DNA of 64,000 bases from assembly GCA_902790625.1 (NCBI GenBank), contig CADASP010000017.1:1-64000 (forward strand), read 5' to 3'. The notes below the pieces were generated by a model, which was not told the origin of the DNA, did no database searches, and saw nothing but the letters and a program-made list of their open reading frames with translations. How positions within the stretch are numbered: position 1 is the stretch's first letter; each line of letters begins with the position of its first letter. The DNA is from an uncultured Prevotellaceae bacterium. GTDB taxonomy: Bacteria; Bacteroidota; Bacteroidia; Bacteroidales; Bacteroidaceae. Position numbers and translations under genes: made by a program. Shown in pieces: positions 34,588 to 43,449 of this stretch.

Positions 34588-36744
34588 ATGTATATGATGA
34601 TGAAGAGATTCTTTGCATTTTGGTCGCTGCTGTTGGTAGCCGTTTGTGCCTCGGCAGTTCCTGCCAAACCCGGTATTTGGAAGACGCTTCTGCTGGATGG
34701 CGTGGAGGTGAAAGCTCAGCTGGTGGGCGACGAGCACCTGCACTACTGGCTTTCGGAAGACGGAAGAAATCTGGTGGAGAAGGATGGGCGGTTTGTGCTG
34801 GCCGACGTTGACGCCATGCGGCAGGCCTCGCTGAGCCGTCGTCAAGCTGCCGTCAATCGTCAACAACGCAGAGCACGCCACAATGCCATTGGCGACTTTA
34901 TGAACTATGAGGGTCAGAAGAAAGGGCTCATCATCCTGGTGGAGTTTACCAACCAGGAGTTCTTGCCCGCCAACGACTCGCTGCGCTATACCCGCATCTG
35001 CAACGAGACAGGATATAGCGAGGGCAGTTTCCGTGGCTCGGTCAACGACTATTTCAAGGAGCAGAGCTATGGCAAGTTCGACCTCATCTTCGATGTGGTG
35101 GGTCCTGTTCAGATGCCCCAAAATTACCAGTACTACGGTCAGGACGCTGGCGATGAAGCTGGCGACGATGCCCGCCCTGGCGAGATGGTGGCTGCGGCAT
35201 GTCAGGCCGTGGACAGCTTGGTGAACTTCAACGACTATGACTGGGATGGCGACGGCGAGGTGGACCAGGTGATGTGCATCTATGCCGGGCGGGGACAGGC
35301 CAGCGGAGGCGATTCTTCCACCATTTGGCCCCATGAGTGGAACCTGGAGGAAAGCGATTTCGGCCAAATGCTGGAGCTGGATGGCGCACTCATCAACACA
35401 TACGCCGTGGCCAACGAGCGCATCTACAACTCCATCGACGGCATCGGCACCATCTGCCATGAGTTCTCGCACTGCCTTGGCTTGCCCGACATGTATGACA
35501 TTTCTTATGAGGGAAATTTCGGCATGGGCAGCTGGTCGCTCATGGACAGGGGGAGCTACAATGGAGATAGTTTCTGCCCTGCGGGCTTCAGCAGTTTCGA
35601 CAAGCTTACCTGTGGATGGGTGAAGCCAATGGAACTGACCGAGAACATCACCATCGAGGCCATGAAGCCGCTTGAAGACATGCCTGAGGTTTACATGATT
35701 CGCAACGAAGCCTACCCTGACGAGTATTATCTGCTGGAAAACCGTCAGCAGAAGGGATGGGACGCTGAACTGCCGGGCAGCGGCATGCTCATCCTCTATG
35801 TGGATTTCGACCGAGAGATTTGGGAGAACAATCTGGTGAACACCAACAATCCCGGACATGATGGTACGCCCACCAACACCCACCAGCGTTGCACCATCTT
35901 CCACGCCAACAACCGCGAATTTGGCATTGGAAGTCCTGGCGATGCCTACCCCTATCTTGGCAACGACTCGCTCACCAACACGTCGCTCCCTGCAGCCACA
36001 TTGTATCACGACAACCTGGATGGCGGCAGACTGATGAATAAGGGTATTCTCGGCATCACCCGCAACAATGATGGCACCATGGGCTTCCGCTTCCGAAACA
36101 CCCCCGTAGAGGTGTATATTCCTGAGGGGACGGTGCTCTACGAGATGTTCAACAATTGCGTTGGCAAAGGCGGCAACGATGGCATTTGGAATGTCACCAT
36201 GGCCAGTGGACTCTTTAAGCCCGACAACGAGGGCTGGACGGCGCAAAAGCCGTATGCCGGCTATCAGTGTGCGCGCTTTGGCAATATGCTCACGCCGGGA
36301 AAGGCCACCACACCCGCATTCGAGACCGAGACGGGGGCAGCGCTGCTCACGTTCAAGGCGGCAGGCTGGAACACCGATGGAGCCACGCTTGTACTGAGCG
36401 TTGAGGGCGAGGGCGATATAAAACCCAAGGAGGTGACATTGGAACCCTTTGCTTGGAATGAGTACACCGTGCTGGTGCGTGGAAACGGACCGGTGCGCGT
36501 CACCTTCACCCCTGAGAAGCGTTTCCTGCTCGACGACGTGCTGGCCATACAGGTGCAGAACGACGACCCCTACGTGCCCGACTTACCCAATGGCATCGCT
36601 GATGCTGAGCGTTCAACGTCGGGCGTTGAGTGTTCGGTCTTCGACCTGCAGGGCCGTAGAGTGGAACAGCCCACCACAAAGGGCCTCTACATTGTTTATA
36701 ATGCCAACAGTCAGCAAGGGCGCAAAGTGATGTTGGGAAAATAA
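34588..36744 (+). CDS. Secreted M6-family metalloprotease with C-terminal sorting-like tail
   Basis: A 718-residue protease of the immune-inhibitor-A type. A signal peptide (FFAFWSLLLVAVCASA) precedes a prosegment and the catalytic domain; the zinc motif is HEFSHCLGLPDMYD (H291, E292, H295) and the Met-turn GSWSLMDRGSY. FNDYDWDGDGEVDQV is a calcium-binding loop. An accessory beta-sandwich covers about 500-650. The C-terminus FDLQGRRVEQPTTKGLYIV followed by GRKVMLGK resembles the C-terminal signal of type 9 secretion. It probably digests host or dietary proteins outside the cell. Confidence 0.9.
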   Translation: MYMMMKRFFAFWSLLLVAVCASAVPAKPGIWKTLLLDGVEVKAQLVGDEHLHYWLSEDGRNLVEKDGRFVLADVDAMRQASLSRRQAAVNRQQRRARHNAIGDFMNYEGQKKGLIILVEFTNQEFLPANDSLRYTRICNETGYSEGSFRGSVNDYFKEQSYGKFDLIFDVVGPVQMPQNYQYYGQDAGDEAGDDARPGEMVAAACQAVDSLVNFNDYDWDGDGEVDQVMCIYAGRGQASGGDSSTIWPHEWNLEESDFGQMLELDGALINTYAVANERIYNSIDGIGTICHEFSHCLGLPDMYDISYEGNFGMGSWSLMDRGSYNGDSFCPAGFSSFDKLTCGWVKPMELTENITIEAMKPLEDMPEVYMIRNEAYPDEYYLLENRQQKGWDAELPGSGMLILYVDFDREIWENNLVNTNNPGHDGTPTNTHQRCTIFHANNREFGIGSPGDAYPYLGNDSLTNTSLPAATLYHDNLDGGRLMNKGILGITRNNDGTMGFRFRNTPVEVYIPEGTVLYEMFNNCVGKGGNDGIWNVTMASGLFKPDNEGWTAQKPYAGYQCARFGNMLTPGKATTPAFETETGAALLTFKAAGWNTDGATLVLSVEGEGDIKPKEVTLEPFAWNEYTVLVRGNGPVRVTFTPEKRFLLDDVLAIQVQNDDPYVPDLPNGIADAERSTSGVECSVFDLQGRRVEQPTTKGLYIVYNANSQQGRKVMLGK

Positions 36745-36765
36745 TCAACCTTAAACCATCTATCC

Positions 36766-37506
36766 ATGAAGAATCTTCTCACTCGCCGTAGTATCCGTAA
36801 ATATAGTGAGCGTCCTGTTGCCGACGACCTGCTCGACCGCCTGATGGAAGAGGCCAGCCGCACGCAGACCATGGGCAACCTGCAGCTCTATAGCGTTGTC
36901 GTCACCCGCTCTGTCGAGGTGAAGCAACAGTTGGCTCCCGCCCACTTCAACCAGCCCATGGTGACCGATGCCCCTGTGGTGCTCACCATCTGTGCCGACT
37001 TCAACCGCACCAGCCAGTGGGCGCGTTGCCGTCAGGCCGAGCCGGGCTACGACAATTTCCTCTCGTTCATCAATGCCGCCACCGACGCATTGCTCTATGC
37101 GCAGACGCTCTGCTGCCTGATGGACGAGGAGGGCCTGGGCTATTGCTACTTGGGCACCACCGTCTATCAGCCCCAGACGATTATCGACGTGCTGCGTCTG
37201 CCACGTCTGGTGATGCCCGTGGCCACGCTCACCGTGGGATGGCCCGCTGAAGAGCCGCCACTGAGCGACCGTCTGCCCCTGGCTTCGTTTGTGCACCACG
37301 AAACTTATTGCGACTACACTCCAGAACGCATCGACGAGTATTATCTGCCCAAGGAACAGCTGCCAGAGAACATCCATTTCGTGGAACTGAACAAGAAGCA
37401 GACGCTGGCCCAGGTGTTCACCGACCTGCGCTACACCCGCGCCGACAACGAAGCCCTCTCGACATCATTGTTGCAGACGCTGCGCCGACAGGGCTTTATG
37501 GAGTAA
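36766..37506 (+). CDS. NfsA/FRP-like nitroreductase
   Basis: A 246-residue FMN oxidoreductase. The N-terminal RRSIRKYSERPV (FMN phosphate contact), the helix LMEEASRTQTMGNLQLYSVV, FINAATDALLYAQTLCCLMD, GLGYCYLGTTVYQPQTI and the C-terminal VGWPAEEPPLSDRLPLASFV fit the nitroreductase superfamily, subgroup near NfsA. It should reduce nitro compounds or quinones with NAD(P)H. It lies 21 nt after the M6 gene and is followed by a strong bidirectional terminator. Confidence 0.9.
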   Translation: MKNLLTRRSIRKYSERPVADDLLDRLMEEASRTQTMGNLQLYSVVVTRSVEVKQQLAPAHFNQPMVTDAPVVLTICADFNRTSQWARCRQAEPGYDNFLSFINAATDALLYAQTLCCLMDEEGLGYCYLGTTVYQPQTIIDVLRLPRLVMPVATLTVGWPAEEPPLSDRLPLASFVHHETYCDYTPERIDEYYLPKEQLPENIHFVELNKKQTLAQVFTDLRYTRADNEALSTSLLQTLRRQGFME

Positions 37507-37540
37507 TGGCCTGGAGTTGATTAGGCCTGCTATCACAACA

Positions 37541-37581
37541 GCGCGACGCGCTTCCCGCAACAATAGGGAAGCGCGTCGCGC
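37541..37581. terminator. 16-bp perfect inverted repeat, bidirectional terminator
   Basis: GCGCGACGCGCTTCCC (37541-37556) pairs perfectly with 37566-37581 across a 9-nt loop, between the convergent nitroreductase and recJ genes. No long T run follows, so it may work as an RNA 3' stabiliser as well. Confidence 0.75.
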
Positions 37582-37603
37582 CGTTATGGATGATGCCTTA
37601 CCG

Positions 37604-39328
37604 TCAGAGTGCTTCCGATGGCTTGATGTCTTCTATTTGCAATTGCACTTCGCTGCGCTTGTAGATGTTCTCCTCGATGGTGTAGGCAATGTCGAACGAC
37701 CGCTTCGACTTGATGTAGCGTGCGGCGGCGCTCTGCCCGAAGGCGATGCCGTTCATCACGTTTGATGAGCGCGAATCCACCAGTTCCAGTTTGATGTGCT
37801 CCTGCTGCCGTCCCACCACCTTGCTGGTGCCATAGTCGTAGACATTGCGTGTGCAGAACAGCGGCTTGGGGTTTTCGGGGCCGTGGGGGGCCAGCTTCTT
37901 CAGGTCGTTGTGCAGCTTCTTGGTGATGTCGCGGAAGTCGACTTCCGCTTCAATGTCGAGCATGGCCTCGGTCTGCTCGGGCATGATACCCTGGCTGACG
38001 TATTCCTGGAACCGGCGCCGAAACTCGGGGATGTTCTCCGTCTTCAGCGACAGACCCACGGCGTAGGTGTGTCCACCGAAGTTCTCCAGCAGGTCGCGAC
38101 AGCTCTTGATGGCACTGTAGATGTCGTATCCCGCCACGCTGCGTGCCGACCCCGTGGCCATGCCGTCCTGACACGAGAGCACCACCGTGGGGCGGTAGTA
38201 CATCTCGGTGAGGCGCGAGGCCACGATACCCACTACTCCTTTCTTCCATCCTTCGTTGTAGAGCACGATGGCCGGCTGATGCTCTTGGCTCTCCAGCCGC
38301 TCCACAATCTGGTTGGCCTCTTCGCTCATCTGCTTGTCGATGTCCTTGCGCTGCTCGTTGTACTCGTTGATGTGGATGGCTTCTTGCAGCGCACGCTTGA
38401 AGTCTTTCTCCACCAGCAAGTCAACGGTCTCGGTGCCGTTCTGCACGCGGCCGCTGGCGTTGATGCGTGGCCCAATCTTGAACACAATGTCGCTCATGGT
38501 GATGTCGCGGCCGGTGAGTCCGCTAATCTCGATGATGGCTTTCAGACCTGTCGACGGGTTCTGGTTCAGCTGTTTCAGCCCGTGGAACGCCAGGATGCGG
38601 TTCTCGCCCATCACCGACACCATGTCGGCAGCGATGCTCACGGCGCAGAAGTCGAGCAGCGGTATGAGCTGCGAGAAGGGGATGCCGTTGTTCTTGGCAA
38701 AGGCCTGCATGAACTTGAAGCCTACGCCGCAGCCGCAGAGGTCCTTGAAGGGATAGGTGCTGTCGGTGCGCTTGGGGTTGAGGATGGCCACGGCGCAAGG
38801 CATCTCGTCGTCAGGCACGTGGTGGTCGCAGATGATGAAGTCGATGCCCATCTCCTTGGCCAGCCTTATCTCATCGATGGCCTTGATGCCACAGTCGAGT
38901 ACGATGATGAGCTTCACACCGGCATCGCGGGCGTGCTCCAGTCCTTTCTGACTGATGCCGTAGCCCTCTTCGTATCGGTCTGGGATGTAATATTCTATGT
39001 TGGAGTAGAACTGTTGCAGGAAGCGGTAGACCAGTGCCACAGCCGTACACCCGTCGACATCATAGTCGCCATAGACCATGATGCGCTCTTTGCGCCCCAT
39101 GGCGTCGTTCAGACGGTCTACGGCCACGTCCATGTCGTTCATCAGGAAAGGATCGATGAGCTCGCTCAGCAGCGGACGCAGGAATCGTTTGGCGGCCGAC
39201 TCGGTGCGTATGCCTCGCTGAATGAGCAGGCTGGCCATGATGGGGCTGGTGTTCAGCTTCTCGGCCAGTTCCTTAGCCTGCTGGGCGCGTTCGGGCGGTG
39301 ATGGTATGAAATTCCACTTGACGTTCAT
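37604..39328 (-). CDS. recJ: Single-stranded-DNA-specific exonuclease RecJ
   Basis: A 574-residue 5'-3' exonuclease for RecF-pathway recombination and repair. DHH-family motifs are IMVYGDYDVDGCTAVAL (motif I), LDCGIKAIDEIRL, the DHH motif IICDHHVPDDEMPCA, and in the DHHA1 domain SGRVQNGTETVDLLV-like strand and GGHTYAVGLSLKTENI. The C-terminal OB-like part (LDIEAEVDFRDITKKLHNDL) completes the protein. It is unbroken and of normal length; the peptidase gene upstream lies across a 60-nt simple-repeat gap. Confidence 0.95.
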   Translation of the reverse strand: MNVKWNFIPSPPERAQQAKELAEKLNTSPIMASLLIQRGIRTESAAKRFLRPLLSELIDPFLMNDMDVAVDRLNDAMGRKERIMVYGDYDVDGCTAVALVYRFLQQFYSNIEYYIPDRYEEGYGISQKGLEHARDAGVKLIIVLDCGIKAIDEIRLAKEMGIDFIICDHHVPDDEMPCAVAILNPKRTDSTYPFKDLCGCGVGFKFMQAFAKNNGIPFSQLIPLLDFCAVSIAADMVSVMGENRILAFHGLKQLNQNPSTGLKAIIEISGLTGRDITMSDIVFKIGPRINASGRVQNGTETVDLLVEKDFKRALQEAIHINEYNEQRKDIDKQMSEEANQIVERLESQEHQPAIVLYNEGWKKGVVGIVASRLTEMYYRPTVVLSCQDGMATGSARSVAGYDIYSAIKSCRDLLENFGGHTYAVGLSLKTENIPEFRRRFQEYVSQGIMPEQTEAMLDIEAEVDFRDITKKLHNDLKKLAPHGPENPKPLFCTRNVYDYGTSKVVGRQQEHIKLELVDSRSSNVMNGIAFGQSAAARYIKSKRSFDIAYTIEENIYKRSEVQLQIEDIKPSEAL

Positions 39329-39402
39329 AGTTACGCTTCGCTAATGAATAATGAAAAATGAATCATGTAAAAAGTCACTTCTCACTTCTCACTTTTCACT
39401 TC

Positions 39403-40599
39403 TCAGATGCCCAGCTTCTTGAGGATGTCCTTGGGGATGGCGTTCTTGTTGATGAGGAAGTCCATCGTGTTGGCGGCGATGAAGGCTTTGGTCATGTACC
39501 ACACGCCCTTGTAGTCGCCAGTCTCGCCCCACGAGTTCTTCACCATATAGTATTCCTTGCCATACTGGTCTTTGGCCACGCCGTAGATGAGCATGCCGTG
39601 GTCGTCGGTCAGCTCCCAGTTGTCGAAGCGCTCCTGGCGCATCTCCTGTGTGGGAACCACCTCGGGCACCTTGCATCCCAGCGAGTCGATGACGTTCTTG
39701 CGCTTGGCGGCTGTCAGCTTCAGCCAGCGTGCCATATCACTGCCGGCCAGACTCTTGGCTTTCTCGCCGTCGATGGCGTATGCCAGACCTTGGCGGGTGA
39801 AGCCCTCCTCTGAGACATCGCCGCCCCAAGCCACGGTGTAGCCGTTGGCCACGGCGTTGTCGATGACGCGCATCATCTCGTCCATGGGCAGGTTATACGA
39901 GAGGGGGAAGCGCCAGTTGTCCTGCACCTCCACGGCGAAGCCCGTGTAGAAGGGATGGTGTGTGTAGCTGGTGATGCTGACGTAGTCGTCGAGGTTGATG
40001 CCCAAGCTCTGCATGAAGCTCTTCGGGGTGTACTCCTTGCCCTCGTAGGTGAACTTCTCGGGGCACTTGCCCAGATAGGCGTCGAGGATGCCCTGAAGTC
40101 CCACCTTCCATTGGTTTGAGATGGTCTTTGCCGAGCTCTTGGCGATGGCGGCCACGTAGGGCTCAAGCAGCGAGAAGAACTCATTGAAGTTGTTCAGCGA
40201 GTCGCCATAGAGGCTTCCGGGGAAGGGCATGATGCCTTGTGGGATGATGCCGTGGTTCTTCATCACCGACAGCACGTCTTCGGCGCTTCCGCCCTGTGCA
40301 AACTGGCAGTCGCCGTGGTAGCGCACCACCTGGATGGCACGCTCCATGTAGGTCTTGTTGGCCACGAAGCTCTCGTCGAGGTCGTAGGTCTTGCCGGTGG
40401 CTTTCAGGATTTCGGCCTCAAAGAACGAGATGGTCGAGTAGTCCCAGCAGGTGCCGCTGCGGTTCTGGTCCTTCATCGAGGTGATGGGGTTCTCCTTGAT
40501 GGTGGTGAATACTGGTTTGTTGTCAGCTTTCTTGGCCTCCTGGGCCTGTGCGCCCACGGCCATTGTGGCCAGGAGCGCTAAGGTAAGAATTTTTTTCAT
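39403..40599 (-). CDS. Secreted C1-family cysteine peptidase (bleomycin hydrolase/PepC-like)
   Basis: A 398-residue papain-fold peptidase with a signal peptide (MKKILTLALLATMAVGAQAQ). The catalytic cysteine C51 lies in KDQNRSGTCWDYSTISFFEA, the histidine in LTDDHGMLIYGVAKDQYG and the asparagine in YYMVKNSWGETGDY. Length, EDVLSVMKNHGIIP and the C-terminal tail ending in KKLGI match the C1B (PepC/bleomycin hydrolase) group, in which the C-terminus trims activity to aminopeptidase. The export signal is typical of the Bacteroidetes paralogs. Confidence 0.9.
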   Translation of the reverse strand: MKKILTLALLATMAVGAQAQEAKKADNKPVFTTIKENPITSMKDQNRSGTCWDYSTISFFEAEILKATGKTYDLDESFVANKTYMERAIQVVRYHGDCQFAQGGSAEDVLSVMKNHGIIPQGIMPFPGSLYGDSLNNFNEFFSLLEPYVAAIAKSSAKTISNQWKVGLQGILDAYLGKCPEKFTYEGKEYTPKSFMQSLGINLDDYVSITSYTHHPFYTGFAVEVQDNWRFPLSYNLPMDEMMRVIDNAVANGYTVAWGGDVSEEGFTRQGLAYAIDGEKAKSLAGSDMARWLKLTAAKRKNVIDSLGCKVPEVVPTQEMRQERFDNWELTDDHGMLIYGVAKDQYGKEYYMVKNSWGETGDYKGVWYMTKAFIAANTMDFLINKNAIPKDILKKLGI

Positions 40600-40646
40600 T
40601 GTTGTTGTTATTTTAGTTTGGTTCTTTCTTTTGTTAATATCAGCTC

Positions 40647-41525
40647 TTATAACGTGCTGATTTCCTCAGCTGTTAGCCCTGTGTATTTCGATATGAGGTT
40701 GATGTCCATGTTGTCGGCTTTCATCCGCCTTGCATTTGCTCGTTTGTTTTCTTCTATCCCCTCTGCACGACCCTCTGCACGTCCCTTGGCCAAGCCTTTT
40801 GCTTCCGCTGTACGAATGGCACCGTCGTTGTCGTAGTACACCTTTTCGCTCTCGAAGTATTTGGCATACTCCTCCTTGGAGAGGTTGCCAATCTCGGCCA
40901 CCTCAAAGAATTTCTTGAAGATGCGCTCCTGCAGGGCGGCAGGACGCTCCAACAGTCGGGGCAGGTTCTTCAGGGCGTAGAGCCACTTGTCGGTCATCGT
41001 CTTCAGTTCGGCCTCCGTCTTTTGGAATTTGGGCATCTCCAAGTAGATATAGGTCAGCTTATCGTAAAAAACCGTCTTCGTGTTCACGTCCATCAGCTGT
41101 ACCACATGGTGGTAGTACTCCTTGTCATCCTTGTCCTCGTCGAAGACGAAGTCGAGGATGCCAATGGTGTAGACGGCTTTCAGCCCAAAGCGCCATTGCC
41201 CCTTCTCACCCTGCTGGCGGATGGGGAACGACGAGTAGTAGACGCTACGATCCTTGAACCACTGCTGGTCGGCCTTTTGCATCTCGATGATGATTTTCTC
41301 GCCTTTTTCGTTTTTGCAATAAATGTCGAACACCGAGCGGCGGTCGTCCTTGGTGTCGCCCAGCTGTTCGGTGGGCAGCAGTGTCAATGACTTGATGACC
41401 TCCTTGCCCTGTAGCAAGGCGTTCAGCAGCTCCAGCGTGATGTCCTTGTTAGGCTCAGTGCCAAAGAGGTATTTGAATCCGTAGTCGGTATATGGGTTGA
41501 TGTATTTGCCTGCTATTTCTTCCAT
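40647..41525 (-). CDS. Rpn-family PD-(D/E)XK recombination-promoting nuclease / putative transposase
   Basis: A 292-residue member of the TIGR01784/Rpn family. KYINPYTDYGFKYLFGTEPN, LTLLPTEQLGDTKDDRRSVF, DIYCKNEKGEKIIIEMQKAD (the D-x(n)-E-x-Q nuclease strand) and RSVYYSSFPIRQQGEKGQW are diagnostic. The C-terminal quarter contains a short AKGRAEGRAEG repeat, common in the family and prone to slippage. These proteins are DNA endonucleases that occur in many copies and are often called transposases, though no terminal repeats are evident here. Confidence 0.9.
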   Translation of the reverse strand: MEEIAGKYINPYTDYGFKYLFGTEPNKDITLELLNALLQGKEVIKSLTLLPTEQLGDTKDDRRSVFDIYCKNEKGEKIIIEMQKADQQWFKDRSVYYSSFPIRQQGEKGQWRFGLKAVYTIGILDFVFDEDKDDKEYYHHVVQLMDVNTKTVFYDKLTYIYLEMPKFQKTEAELKTMTDKWLYALKNLPRLLERPAALQERIFKKFFEVAEIGNLSKEEYAKYFESEKVYYDNDGAIRTAEAKGLAKGRAEGRAEGIEENKRANARRMKADNMDINLISKYTGLTAEEISTL

Positions 41526-41570
41526 GATGGTGATGGTTGGTATGAAGAAACGTGTCCTGCCTTTTTGTGT

Positions 41571-42971
41571 TCAGGCTTGTTGTGCCATGAACTCTTCCAG
41601 TTCTTGTGGGTGGTAGGGTATGCGCTTCTCGCCCATGAAGCGGCAGCCGTCAGACGTGATGAGCAGGTCGTCCTCGATGCGGATGCCACCGAAGTCCTTG
41701 TAGGTTTCCAGCTTGTCGAAGTTGAGGAACTCGGCGCAGTGGCCTTCCTTGCGCCAGAGGTCGATGAGGTGGGGAATGAAGTAGATGCCTGGCTCGTCGG
41801 TGACGACGAATCCCTCCTGCAACCGTCGGCCCATGCGCAGGCAGTTGGTGCCAAACTGCTCCAGGTTGGGACGTGTCTCCTCGTCGAAGCCCACGTAGAT
41901 TTGTCCCAGACCCTCCATGTCGTGCACGTCCATGCCCATCATGTGTCCCAGTCCGTGGGGCAGGAACATGGCGTGAGCACCGGCACGCACGGCCTCGTCA
42001 ACGTCGCCCTTCATCAGTCCCAGCTCCTTCAGACGCTCCGTCATCAGACGGCACACGGCGAAGTGCACATCGGCATATTTCACGCCAGGCTTGGCCACTT
42101 GCAGCACGTAGTCGTGGCATTCCTCCACGATGGAGTAGATGTCCAGTTGCCGCTGGGTGAACTTGCCGCTGACGGGCATGGTGCGGGTGTTGTCCGAGCA
42201 GTAGTCGTCCAGCTCGCAGCCGGCATCGCACAGGGCCAGCCGCTCGTTTTCAAGCTTTGCGTCGCTGGGGTTGCCGTGCATGATTTCGCCGTGCTGGGTG
42301 AAGATGGTGGCAAAGCTCACCCCCTGTGCCAGCGAGCGGGCGATGCCGTCAACCTGTCCGCCGATGTAGCGCTCGGTCACTCCCGGGCGTATCAGCTTCT
42401 GTGCCCGTGTGTGCATTTGATAGCCCACGTCGCAAGCGCGCTCGATGGCGACAATCTCCTGCGGCTCCTTGGTGGAGCGCATCTTCACGATGGCTTTTAT
42501 CAGCTGCACCGATGCCGCTTCTTTCTGCTGCGAGGGGTGTATGCCCAGCAGGTCCATGATCTGTATCTTGGTGTCGTGGCGGTAGGGGGGCAGGAAATGG
42601 ATGGTTCTGTTTGTCGCAATACTATTGCGACAGACGGAACGGAGCTGCGCCATTGGGGCCGTCTTGGTGATGCCCACCTCGGCAGCCAGGTCGGCCACGC
42701 TGGGCACGAATCCCATCCACACAATGTCTTCGATGTCAATGTCGTCGCCCAGCAGCCACTCCTCGTCGTTGTCAATGTCGATGACTCCCACGAGGCCTTC
42801 GCGGTGCTGTCCGAAGAAATATAGGAACGACGAGTCTTGCCGCATAGGGGCATAGGCGTTGGCGGGGTAGTTGGCGGGTGCGTCGTTATTGCCAAAGAGC
42901 ACCACGGTGCCGCTGCCCACCAGCCGTTTCAGTTCCGCGCGTCGGCGGATATAAGTTTCTTTGCTGAACAT
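41571..42971 (-). CDS. M24B Xaa-Pro aminopeptidase
   Basis: A 466-residue cytoplasmic metallopeptidase that removes N-terminal residues preceding proline. The aminopeptidase-P N-terminal domain (SKETYIRRRAELKRLVGSG; QDSSFLYFFGQHREGLVGVI) is followed by the pita-bread fold with metal ligands in DAGCELDDYCSDNTRTMPVS (two Asp), FLPHGLGHMMGMDVHD (His), VTDEPGIYFIP and GGIRIEDDLLITSDG (Glu). No signal peptide. It has its own -7 box at 42990-42997. Confidence 0.93.
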   Translation of the reverse strand: MFSKETYIRRRAELKRLVGSGTVVLFGNNDAPANYPANAYAPMRQDSSFLYFFGQHREGLVGVIDIDNDEEWLLGDDIDIEDIVWMGFVPSVADLAAEVGITKTAPMAQLRSVCRNSIATNRTIHFLPPYRHDTKIQIMDLLGIHPSQQKEAASVQLIKAIVKMRSTKEPQEIVAIERACDVGYQMHTRAQKLIRPGVTERYIGGQVDGIARSLAQGVSFATIFTQHGEIMHGNPSDAKLENERLALCDAGCELDDYCSDNTRTMPVSGKFTQRQLDIYSIVEECHDYVLQVAKPGVKYADVHFAVCRLMTERLKELGLMKGDVDEAVRAGAHAMFLPHGLGHMMGMDVHDMEGLGQIYVGFDEETRPNLEQFGTNCLRMGRRLQEGFVVTDEPGIYFIPHLIDLWRKEGHCAEFLNFDKLETYKDFGGIRIEDDLLITSDGCRFMGEKRIPYHPQELEEFMAQQA

Positions 42972-42989
42972 GTTCTTTCAATTTTTCTG

Positions 42990-42997
42990 CAAAGTTA
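42990..42997 (-). promoter_or_regulatory. -7 box of the Xaa-Pro aminopeptidase gene
   Basis: TAACTTTG on the minus strand, 19 nt upstream of the ATG. Confidence 0.65.
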
Positions 42998-43105
42998 CAC
43001 ATTATTTGCCAATTATGTTCGGTTTTCGTGCAAAAAAACTATAAAAGATGCCTTTACTCGCACTACCCATGGAAATGGCTGATATACAGTGCGCCATGCG
43101 GCATG

Positions 43106-43172
43106 AAAATTTGGCGTTGACTTTTTCGAAAAAGTCAACGCCAAATTTTTGTCCCACGGCCTGGGATTTTTC
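43106..43172. repeat. 44-bp perfect palindrome plus GGCCTGGGA module (GTCAACGCC family)
   Basis: 43106-43149 is an uninterrupted perfect palindrome built from AAATTTGGCGTTGAC and its inverse around TTTTTCGAAAAA. It is followed by GTCCCACGGCCTGGGA, the same module that precedes the copy at 9515-9576. It lies in the 478-bp gap between divergent genes; the rest of that gap holds promoters and a short open frame. Confidence 0.9.
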
Positions 43173-43292
43173 CATACTGCCCTCCGTCTGTCGATAAATT
43201 CTTGCCTTGCAAGCAAAACGCAAACACAGCACGTCCTTTTGTCATCACAACAACGAACTTGCTCCGTCATGGCAAAAAAATGAACGAGTTCC

Positions 43293-43323
43293 TTTGTTTT
43301 GCGCTCAAATTTTTGTAATTTTG
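43293..43323 (+). promoter_or_regulatory. Consensus promoter upstream of the small frame and serine acetyltransferase
   Basis: TTTG at 43293-43296 and TAATTTTG at 43316-43323, 19 nt apart. Confidence 0.75.
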
Positions 43324-43355
43324 TCGGCTGTTAGAAAACTAATTACTTGTAGAAG

Positions 43356-43439
43356 ATGAAAAAACTGTTATACAACAGGCTGGAGATGGGCGACAGCAAG
43401 ATGCTGGGGTCGATGGAAGATGACTTAGAAACTAAATAA
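43356..43439 (+). CDS. Possible 27-residue leader peptide upstream of serine acetyltransferase
   Basis: The frame reads MKKLLYNRLEMGD, then SKMLGSMEDDLETK, with four methionines in 27 residues. It starts about 33 nt after a consensus promoter and ends 10 nt before the serine acetyltransferase ATG. Methionine richness upstream of a cysteine-synthesis gene could be regulatory, but may be coincidence. No cysteine codons are present. Confidence 0.4.
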   Translation: MKKLLYNRLEMGDSKMLGSMEDDLETK

Positions 43440-43449
43440 ATCTGGCACT

